A stretch of 64,000 nt of DNA from Sorangium cellulosum (lineage in GTDB: Bacteria; Myxococcota_A; Polyangia; Polyangiales; Polyangiaceae). The notes under the pieces were generated by a model. The model did no database searches and was not told the DNA's origin. It saw nothing but the letters and a program-made list of their open reading frames with translations. The stretch covers positions 1 through 64,000 of the forward strand of contig DYPH01000015.1 of the NCBI GenBank assembly GCA_020720045.1, given 5' to 3'. A program made the translations under genes and the position numbers. Positions 53,770-60,818 of the stretch are shown here, piece after piece (within the stretch, counting starts at the first letter, position 1; every line of letters starts with the position of its first letter).

Positions 53770-55752
53770 ATGAGCTCAAAGTATTTTGCCGCCACCCTCG
53801 CCCTCGTTGCAGCGTCGATCCCTGCGGTCGCCTCGGCACTTCCCGAGTCCCACCTCTTGCGCATCGACCCCCGTGGCGGCGTGAATGAGAGCTCCCCAGT
53901 ACTCACCACGCTCCTCGAAATTGGCGAATTCAAAACGGTAAGCGACGCGCTTTCCGAGTGCTCGAACATCCGCTCCGAGGACGCCTACAACGACTGCGTC
54001 GGCAACGCGATGGAGAAGCCGGGGGCGTTGTGGACCGCCTTTAAGTTCCCGGAGGGGGCGGCGAAGCTCGCCGTGCGCGTCGACAGCGTCGACCAGCCTG
54101 CGACCTTCGTCAGCAAAGCGGCCTGGAAAGACGTTCAGAAGGATCCCGGAATGGGGACTGCCTGGCTCGTCGCCCTCGACGCATCGAGCGGTATGGGCTC
54201 TCGCTATGGGGATGCCCGGGAAGTAGCCTTTGAGTTCCTCAAGTCGATGGCGCCCAACGACCTCATGCGTGTCGTCATCTTCGACGACCGCGCTCAGGCC
54301 TACACTGCCGACTCAAAATGGCAGAGCTTCGCCAACCGAGCGGCGGTGAAGACGGTCCTCGACAACACCACCTCGGCCGCCCCGTCATCGAGTTCTGGGA
54401 AGCCGCTTTTCGACATCGTCAAGAACGTCATCAAGAGCGGTTTCAACGACCTCGGGAATACGGGGAGCACGCTCAACATTCCGATTCACCAGAGCTTTGT
54501 GCTCCTCTCGAATGGCGCCGGGCGCAACGACGCAATTACCGGGTCGGCGGCGGCGGAGCAACTGAAGCAATACGCGAGCAAAGGGCGCTTCCCGGAAGAG
54601 AATACGGCGAGCCCAAAGACGCCTCTGCCGATTGTGAGCGTTCTCTTTCCGAACCCAAAGGGCGGATTGATGAACGGGACCTACGCGACGAACGACGCGC
54701 TGTTCATGCAGTCGCTCGCGAACCCGGAAATCGGCGGTTACTTCTCGGTCGTCCGAGGGGGCCAGGGGGCGGCGCGCGGCTCTTCCGTCGTCAAGGCGAT
54801 CCGCAATCGCTTCAACAACATGTGGATCGTCAAGTGGCGCCTCTCGTGCCTCTCGCCGACGGTCGAACAGTCATTTACGCTTGGATTTACTTCGAAATCG
54901 CCGGTCATCAAACCGGATGGTACCTTTAAGGAAGTGCCGATCGGCGTCGACCCGTCCCAGTGGCCCCTCGACATTGATGTCGCTGCGACCAAGGCGGAGG
55001 CCGACAAGAAGCCGCTTCACCCCGGCGGGACGTTTAAGGTCTACGGCAACTTCTGTTGGGGGTCGGCGAAGGAGCGGGCAGAAGCCTTCTTTGTGCCGGC
55101 CGGGACCCGTCCCGACCCGAACCAGAACAAAGGCGATATCGACGCAGCCAAGAAGGCCATGCAGAACCTGGTTGCCCAGAATATGCGTGGTGCGGCCGTC
55201 GAGGCGAACGCCACCTTTGTAGAGTTTCAGGTCCCCGATGACGAAAAGGTTCTCGAAGGGACCGGAGATAACTTGATCTCCCGCGTCGTTCTTTTCGACA
55301 ATCGCGCGAACCGCGCGTCGGGGACCGACGAGAAGACGGTGCTCACTCTTCGCGCGGAGAAGAAGCCGCTCCCCGTTCTCATCATCGCCCTCATCGGCGG
55401 CGGTGTCGTCGTCATCGGCCTTCTCCTTGCGGTCCTCTTGAAGGGCGGGGGCGGCAACAACAAGCGACGTGGCGGCGGCGGTGGTGGCGGTGGAAACGCG
55501 CCGCAGCCGGTTGTCGCTGGGGGCGGCTATGGTGGCCCGCCGGGACCTCCGGCCGGTGGCGGCTACGGTGCTCCGCCGGGCGGCTACGGTGCACCTCCCG
55601 GTGGCGGCTATCCCCCGCCCGGTGGTGGCTACGGCGGTCCCCAGCAATACGGGGCCTCCGTCGGGCCGGCCTGGCAGGCGAAGGAGGTGGGCCTTGCGCC
55701 CGGCCCGTTTCCCCACGACGCAGGCGTTCGCCCTCCCCACGCCGCCTCCTGA
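53770..55752 (+). CDS. Membrane-anchored VWA-like protein with Gly/Pro/Tyr tail
   Basis: A 660-residue protein with a signal peptide (about 1-23). The periplasmic part holds a von Willebrand A-like domain (about 125-340); its MIDAS is degenerate (DASSG). One transmembrane helix lies about 534-558 (PLPVLIIALIGGGVVVIGLLLAVLL), followed by a 100-residue cytoplasmic tail of Gly/Pro/Tyr repeats (GGYGAPP type). Topology is N-out, C-in. In related systems such a tail continues into an FHA domain; here an FHA frame starts inside the end of this gene, in the +1 frame. It follows the zinc-ribbon FHA gene by 42 bp. Confidence 0.8.
   Translation: MSSKYFAATLALVAASIPAVASALPESHLLRIDPRGGVNESSPVLTTLLEIGEFKTVSDALSECSNIRSEDAYNDCVGNAMEKPGALWTAFKFPEGAAKLAVRVDSVDQPATFVSKAAWKDVQKDPGMGTAWLVALDASSGMGSRYGDAREVAFEFLKSMAPNDLMRVVIFDDRAQAYTADSKWQSFANRAAVKTVLDNTTSAAPSSSSGKPLFDIVKNVIKSGFNDLGNTGSTLNIPIHQSFVLLSNGAGRNDAITGSAAAEQLKQYASKGRFPEENTASPKTPLPIVSVLFPNPKGGLMNGTYATNDALFMQSLANPEIGGYFSVVRGGQGAARGSSVVKAIRNRFNNMWIVKWRLSCLSPTVEQSFTLGFTSKSPVIKPDGTFKEVPIGVDPSQWPLDIDVAATKAEADKKPLHPGGTFKVYGNFCWGSAKERAEAFFVPAGTRPDPNQNKGDIDAAKKAMQNLVAQNMRGAAVEANATFVEFQVPDDEKVLEGTGDNLISRVVLFDNRANRASGTDEKTVLTLRAEKKPLPVLIIALIGGGVVVIGLLLAVLLKGGGGNNKRRGGGGGGGGNAPQPVVAGGGYGGPPGPPAGGGYGAPPGGYGAPPGGGYPPPGGGYGGPQQYGASVGPAWQAKEVGLAPGPFPHDAGVRPPHAAS
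55681..55689 (+). promoter_or_regulatory. Perfect internal Shine-Dalgarno for the overlapping FHA gene
   Basis: AAGGAGGTG is a full match to the 16S anti-SD, 6 nt (from GGAGG) before a TTG at 55694. It lies within codons of the VWA gene tail. It can serve translation initiation of the FHA frame, or stimulate a +1 frameshift. Confidence 0.7.
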
Positions 55753-56062
55753 CCCTTTCGAAGGTGGCTTTCGCCTCGTCGACGCGGGAATGAGCCGCCC
55801 GTTGGCGGAGGGGACGACGGTGCTGGTTGGGCGTGATCCGGACGCGGCCGTTGTACTCGGCGATCCCCGCGTGAGCGGGCGTCACGCCGAGTTGAGCGTC
55901 CGCCACGGACGCGTTGTCGTACGGGACCTCGGTTCGACGGCCGGCACCTTCGTGAATGGCCAACGAATCGAAGGGACTGTAGAAATTGCTGCCGGCGCCG
56001 AAGTCCGCTTCGGCCCCACCGCGTTTCGCCTTGAGGCGGTCCCGGTGCTAGCCCGCGGATGA
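55694..56062 (+). CDS. Small FHA protein overlapping the VWA gene
   Basis: A 122-residue protein if translated from the TTG at 55694. It is almost all one FHA domain: GGFRLVDAG, VGRDPDAAVVLGDPRVSGRHAELSVRHG and DLGSTAGTFVNGQRI, with the phosphothreonine-binding Arg, Ser-x-Arg-His and Asn positions intact. The TTG is chosen because a perfect Shine-Dalgarno precedes it and because any later start would remove the first FHA strand. It overlaps the VWA gene by 59 bp in the +1 frame. It may instead be the C-terminus of the VWA protein through frameshifting or an indel. Its stop overlaps the PP2C ATG (ATGA). Confidence 0.7.
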   Translation: MRPARFPTTQAFALPTPPPDPFEGGFRLVDAGMSRPLAEGTTVLVGRDPDAAVVLGDPRVSGRHAELSVRHGRVVVRDLGSTAGTFVNGQRIEGTVEIAAGAEVRFGPTAFRLEAVPVLARG

Positions 56063-57468
56063 CGGTGCGACCGGAGTACTACCTGATGGCCGACGACACC
56101 CGCATTGAACTCACCGCCGTCGAAAGCGCCGGACGGACGCATCCTGGTCGCGACCCCGAGAAGCAGGTCAACGAAGACGCGTCGGTCCACCGCTTCACCC
56201 GCCACGGTTTCCTCGCCGTCGTGTGCGACGGCATGGGCGGGCATGAAGGGGGCCGGGAGGCGTCGCACGCCGCCATTGAGGCGGTCTGCGAGGTGCTCGA
56301 AGGGGCAACCACCCCTGTTGACCCGCGCGAACTGCTCGGGCGCGCGATTGTTGAAGCCAATTCGAGAGTTTTCGCGATCGGCGGGGACGCCGTGCGCCAG
56401 GGGCGCCCCGGTTCCACCCTGGTCGCCGCGTTGGTTCGCCCGGAGGGAATCTACGTCGCGCACGTCGGCGACAGCCGGATGTACCGCGTCCAGAACACCG
56501 CCGCCTTCGCGGTCACGAAGGACCATTCGGCGGTGCAAGGCCTCGTCGATGCCGGCCTCTTGACGCCGGAAGAGGCGGCCGTTCATCCCGACGCGAACCG
56601 AATCACGCGTGCCCTCGGGATCGCCCCCGACGTCCAGCCCGACGTGCGCCTGACACCGCTCGCCTACATCGCCGGCGACACGTTCCTCCTCTGTTCGGAT
56701 GGGCTCTCCGATCTCGTAAAAGAGTCGGATTTGCTTGGAATTGTCCAAGGGGCGCCGCTTGCACAAGCGGCCGGGACGCTCGTCGACCTGGCGAACGCAC
56801 GCGGCGGCTACGACAACATTACGGTCGTCCTCTTCCGCACGAAGGCTTCGTCGTCCCCAAGCAGCGTCGCCGGCGCCACCGACATCGCCCTGCCGGCCGT
56901 TGCCCCTACCGCTGTCTTGGGCGGATCGGCCCCGCCTGCCGCTGGCGTGACCGCCATCGTTCATCCTGCCGTTGCGACGACCCTCGCTTCTGGCAGCGGT
57001 GGGCCCCCCGCTCACGACGCCGCCGTCCCTGTTGCCGTCGAACGTGCCCGGACCCAGCTCCTCGCCCCCGTGGGGCCGCTGCCGACCGTCCCCGACCACG
57101 CCGCCGCGCGCTTGCCTCACGCCCCCCGCGAGGACGACGAGGAGCGGCCGGCACGAAATACCGCTGCCGTCGTTGTTGGCGTCATCTGTGCGCTGCTTGC
57201 TCTGGCAATCGGCGCATTTGTTGCGGTCCACGAACTTGGAGGGCGCGGCGGGAAACACACGGAAGGGGTGACTCCCGCGACATCGGGGCCGTTCGTCGTC
57301 CCCGCGTCGGCCTCCACGGATGCCCCCGCGCCTTCCGCGACCGCTCCCGCACAATCCGCGGTAGGGGAACAACCGACTCCGCCGGAGCTTGAACCGCTCC
57401 GCCCTGCACCGACTCATCGACGCGGCGCCGGGAGTGCGACGCCTGAAACTCAAGGAAAAACGAAATGA
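56059..57468 (+). CDS. PP2C-type Ser/Thr protein phosphatase with membrane anchor
   Basis: A 469-residue PPM-family, metal-dependent phosphatase that removes phosphate from Ser/Thr. Motifs run in order: QVNEDA, CDGMGGHEGG (D57), PGSTLVAA, HVGDSRMYR, KDHS, LCSDGLSD, and GGYDNITVVLF. The catalytic domain ends near residue 270. A Pro/Ala/Val-rich linker follows, then one helix (about 371-395, AVVVGVICALLALAIGAFVAVHEL) and a Pro/Thr-rich tail that would be periplasmic. It overlaps the preceding FHA gene and the following ABC gene by 4 bp each, so the three are tightly coupled. It likely reverses the phosphorylation read by the neighbouring FHA domains. Confidence 0.93.
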   Translation: MTVRPEYYLMADDTRIELTAVESAGRTHPGRDPEKQVNEDASVHRFTRHGFLAVVCDGMGGHEGGREASHAAIEAVCEVLEGATTPVDPRELLGRAIVEANSRVFAIGGDAVRQGRPGSTLVAALVRPEGIYVAHVGDSRMYRVQNTAAFAVTKDHSAVQGLVDAGLLTPEEAAVHPDANRITRALGIAPDVQPDVRLTPLAYIAGDTFLLCSDGLSDLVKESDLLGIVQGAPLAQAAGTLVDLANARGGYDNITVVLFRTKASSSPSSVAGATDIALPAVAPTAVLGGSAPPAAGVTAIVHPAVATTLASGSGGPPAHDAAVPVAVERARTQLLAPVGPLPTVPDHAAARLPHAPREDDEERPARNTAAVVVGVICALLALAIGAFVAVHELGGRGGKHTEGVTPATSGPFVVPASASTDAPAPSATAPAQSAVGEQPTPPELEPLRPAPTHRRGAGSATPETQGKTK

Positions 57469-60461
57469 TCCCCGGATTCGGCAAAGAGCAGCTCACCCTC
57501 GGATCGGCCCCCGACTCGGACGTCGTCGTCCAGGGGCCTGGCGTTGCACCGCGCCATGGGCGCTTGGTTCGCCAGGGGGGGCAGGTCCTCTTCGTCGATG
57601 GCGGCCAAGGGCAGACACTGCTCGGCGGACAGCCCCTTCCGCCCGGCGGAAGCGCTCCATTTGATTACCGAAATGTCTTTCAACTCGGCGGCGTCCCTCT
57701 GCCGATGGCCCATCCGGTCATCGCCGGCTTCTTCATGGCGCGTGGCCAAAAGGAGGCGCCGCGGGGCTCGCTTCTGATTGGGCGGGACCCGACCCAGGCG
57801 TCGCTCGTCCTCCAAAATGGGGCCGTCTCAAGCTTTCATGCGACGGTCCTCCTCGACCGCATGATGGTCGTCGATCACGGATCGACGAGCGGGACCTGGA
57901 TCGCCGGACAACGCATCGCCGCGAACCAACCGACGCCGCTCGATCCCAATGGAATTGTTGCCTTTGGTCCGGTCACCGTCCCCGTTGTTGCGCTGATGGC
58001 CTACGGGAGCGCGCTCGGCGGTGCCCCCGCTCCCCCTTCGCCAAACTTCGGACTGACCTCGGGCCCCCCGGCGGGGGCGCCGCCGCCCGCTGCTGCACCG
58101 CCCGCCGACGGTGCACCGCGTAAACACCGCACGATCATTGGCGAATTGAACCTCGATTCCTCGGGGGCGCCGATTTCCATCGGCCGTACGCCCGACAACC
58201 AAATCGTCGTCAACCATCCGCAGGTCTCCTCCCGCCACGCCGTCCTCCACAACCAGGGGGGCCAGCTTTCCTTGGAAGATCGGGGCTCTGCGAACGGTAC
58301 CTTCGTTCGCGGCCAGCGCATTCGACCTGGCGACCGCGTCCCCGTCCAGAACGGCGAGAAGGTCTTCATCGGCCCGATGCCGTTGATGATTCAGGTCGGC
58401 GGTCAGAAGCTCAACGTCGTTGTCGAAGACCAGCAGGCTTCCTGGGCGGGCCGACCGCTCTACGAAATCGAAGCGTGGGACCTTTTCCTGGAGGTCCCCG
58501 ACCGCGACGACGTCGGGAAGATGAAGGTTCTCCTCGACCACGTTTCTTTCAAGGCTTGCCCCGGCGACATGATCGCACTGATGGGCCCTTCTGGCGCCGG
58601 AAAGACGACGCTTCTCCTTACGCTCAATGGGTATTTGCCTCCGACGAGCGGCCAGGTTCGAATCAATGGCGAGGACCTCTACACCGTCTACGACGCCCTC
58701 CGTGGATCGATCGGGTACGTTCCGCAGGACGACCTCGTTCATCCGGAACTCACCGTATTTGAAGCGGTAAAGTACTCGGCTCGCTTCCGCCTGCCGAACG
58801 ACTACAGCGAAGAGGAAATCGACGCACGCGTCGAGCAGACGCTCAAAGACTTGGGGCTGGAAGCGGTCCGGAATCTTCAGATCGGAAAGCCGGAAAAGAA
58901 GGTCCTTTCCGGCGGTCAGCGCAAGCGCGTGAACATCGCGCTTGAACTCGTGACCGACCCGGTCATCGTTTTTCTCGACGAGCCGACCTCGGGCCTCGCC
59001 GCCGACGACACGACCGCATTGATCAACCTCCTTGCCGAGCTCACGAAGCGTACCGGCAAGACGATCATCATGACGATCCACCAGCCGGCCAAGGATGAGT
59101 ACGAGAAGTTTTCTCATACGTTCATCATGGGTTACGGCGGTATCCCGACCTACTTCGGTCCGACCGGGGACCCGTCCTACCGCTTCTTTGGTCAGATCCT
59201 TGAGCTGCCGAACAGCCCCTTCCGGGCGCACGCGCCGACCCACGCCGGCAAGGCGATCGACAACCCGCGCGACATGTTCGACATGCTCAACGTCCGCGAG
59301 CGGCACGTTCATGAGCAGATGAAGCAACGCGACCCGAACACGCCGCGTGCGCTCGCCCGCCTCGATGCGGCGCGTGGCTGGCGCGGCGAGTTCTTCACCG
59401 ATCGCAACCCGGTCTTCCAACAGATGTACTCGGGGCGCCGCGCCGTCGGGACTGAACCGGCTGCCAAGGGCGTTCCGAGTCGACCGAGCGTCGCGCTTCT
59501 CAATCAGCTCATTTTGCTGATTTCCCGCTACTGGAAGGTCAAGATTCGCGACCGCGCAGGGTCGGCGATCATGTTCCTGCAGGCACCGATTATCGGCGTC
59601 ATGCTCTGGTTCGTGTTCGGCAATCAAAAGTCGGCCGTCCCCTTTTGGTGCCTCGGCGCGCTCCAGGAGCTTTCCAACCGGGGGGGCACGAAGGCTGGGG
59701 GGACCGATCTGCTCGGTCAGATGACGGCCACCCGCGATCAAACGGCGGCACTCTTCTTCGTCGTCGTGAGTTGCGTGTGGTTTGGAACGAGCAATGCCGC
59801 CCGCGAGATCGTCACCGAACGCGCCATTTATCTGCGCGAACGAATGGTGAATCTCTCGGTATTCAACTACATCGCTTCCAAGTTCATCCCGCTCGCGGCG
59901 ATCTGTGTACTTCAGTGCACGATGTTGCTCGGAATCGTCTTCTTCGGTCTCGGCTTTCACGGCGGAATTGCAGCGTTTTTAGGTGAGCTTTTCTGCATGT
60001 GTGCGGTCGCGATCAATGCGACTGCGCTCGGGCTCCTGCTTTCCACGCTCGTGACCTCCGCGGAAGCGGCGATGGCACTTACGCCAATTGCCCTCATTCC
60101 GCAGGTCGTACTTGGTGGGTTGATGGTGCCGATGACGACCAACGATTGGCTCAAGCCGCTCATGTACGTGATGCCGGCTCGCTGGGGCTTCGAAGGCTCG
60201 GTCGTCTACGAACGCGTCGCGGTTTCGCGCGAGCCTGCCTGGCTGATCGACCTGCATCAGACGGTGGATAGTCCGGCCGATTTCATCAAGAACGGCCACT
60301 TTGATTGTGCCATCGCTCAAGTTGCCAGCGGCAATCTCGCTGGCGGTTGGGGCTTCTCGTCCTACGATCAGCAGTGGCTTCCGCTTGCCGTACTGTATGG
60401 AATGACGTTTGCGATCATGTTCTTCGTCTACGTCACGCTTCGCCACCGCGATCCGGTATGA
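57465..60461 (+). CDS. Triple-FHA ABC transporter (ABCG-type, Rv1747-like)
   Basis: A 998-residue protein with nucleotide-binding and membrane domains in one chain. Three FHA modules lie about 1-70 (divergent), 95-165 (IGRDPTQASLVLQNGAVSSFHATVLL..DHGSTSGTW) and 225-305 (IGRTPDNQIVVNHPQVSSRHAVLHN..DRGSANGTF). The ATPase has Walker A G374-P-S-G-A-G-K380-T, signature LSGGQRKR and Walker B VIVFLDEPTSGL. Six C-terminal helices form the ABC-2 permease (about 680-998). The family includes Rv1747 of Mycobacterium tuberculosis, an exporter controlled by phosphothreonine binding to its FHA domains. The exported substrate here is unknown. It overlaps the PP2C stop and the next start by 4 bp (ATGA). Confidence 0.93.
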   Translation: MIPGFGKEQLTLGSAPDSDVVVQGPGVAPRHGRLVRQGGQVLFVDGGQGQTLLGGQPLPPGGSAPFDYRNVFQLGGVPLPMAHPVIAGFFMARGQKEAPRGSLLIGRDPTQASLVLQNGAVSSFHATVLLDRMMVVDHGSTSGTWIAGQRIAANQPTPLDPNGIVAFGPVTVPVVALMAYGSALGGAPAPPSPNFGLTSGPPAGAPPPAAAPPADGAPRKHRTIIGELNLDSSGAPISIGRTPDNQIVVNHPQVSSRHAVLHNQGGQLSLEDRGSANGTFVRGQRIRPGDRVPVQNGEKVFIGPMPLMIQVGGQKLNVVVEDQQASWAGRPLYEIEAWDLFLEVPDRDDVGKMKVLLDHVSFKACPGDMIALMGPSGAGKTTLLLTLNGYLPPTSGQVRINGEDLYTVYDALRGSIGYVPQDDLVHPELTVFEAVKYSARFRLPNDYSEEEIDARVEQTLKDLGLEAVRNLQIGKPEKKVLSGGQRKRVNIALELVTDPVIVFLDEPTSGLAADDTTALINLLAELTKRTGKTIIMTIHQPAKDEYEKFSHTFIMGYGGIPTYFGPTGDPSYRFFGQILELPNSPFRAHAPTHAGKAIDNPRDMFDMLNVRERHVHEQMKQRDPNTPRALARLDAARGWRGEFFTDRNPVFQQMYSGRRAVGTEPAAKGVPSRPSVALLNQLILLISRYWKVKIRDRAGSAIMFLQAPIIGVMLWFVFGNQKSAVPFWCLGALQELSNRGGTKAGGTDLLGQMTATRDQTAALFFVVVSCVWFGTSNAAREIVTERAIYLRERMVNLSVFNYIASKFIPLAAICVLQCTMLLGIVFFGLGFHGGIAAFLGELFCMCAVAINATALGLLLSTLVTSAEAAMALTPIALIPQVVLGGLMVPMTTNDWLKPLMYVMPARWGFEGSVVYERVAVSREPAWLIDLHQTVDSPADFIKNGHFDCAIAQVASGNLAGGWGFSSYDQQWLPLAVLYGMTFAIMFFVYVTLRHRDPV

Positions 60462-60712
60462 TCGAGGCGCAGTCATCGACCTTTTCCGAGCTGCGAAGTG
60501 CCTTTGATCGAGGGGACTTCGCGGCGGTCCGCAGGCTCGCGAAAGTACAGCTAGCTCGACCGGTCGATGAGGTCTCTTCTGAGGAACGACGAGCGGTAGA
60601 AGCGCTCGTCGCGCGTACCTCGCCGGGGCGTCTCGCCGCGCTCATCTACGGAATCGCCGCACTGATCGTGCTCGCGATTGCTGGCTACTGGTTACTTCAT
60701 GCCCACAAGTGA
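60458..60712 (+). CDS. Small tail-anchored protein ending the FHA cluster
   Basis: An 84-residue protein with no known family. Residues 1-55 are charged and helical (FSELRSAFDRGDFAAVRRLAKVQLARPVDEVSSEERRAVEALVARTSPG), and a single C-terminal helix (about 58-78, LAALIYGIAALIVLAIAGYWLL) anchors it with its N-terminus in the cytoplasm. Its ATG overlaps the ABC gene stop, so it is made with the transporter. A subunit or regulator of the exporter is the simplest inference. Confidence 0.7.
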   Translation: MIEAQSSTFSELRSAFDRGDFAAVRRLAKVQLARPVDEVSSEERRAVEALVARTSPGRLAALIYGIAALIVLAIAGYWLLHAHK

Positions 60713-60818
60713 TCGTAGGTACGGAATTGGTGGTCTTCGTAGGCCTCGTCTCGTAAAAGATTGCAAATGAGACGTTTCAGAGACGTGGTACTTTCTTCGG
60801 GCCCCGTACCGTCCATGC

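Noticed and set aside
57828-59960. A 710-residue minus-strand open frame opposite the FHA-ABC transporter.
   Set aside because: Shadow of the real gene, rich in Arg/Glu/Asp with no domain pattern; the plus strand has complete FHA and ABC motifs.
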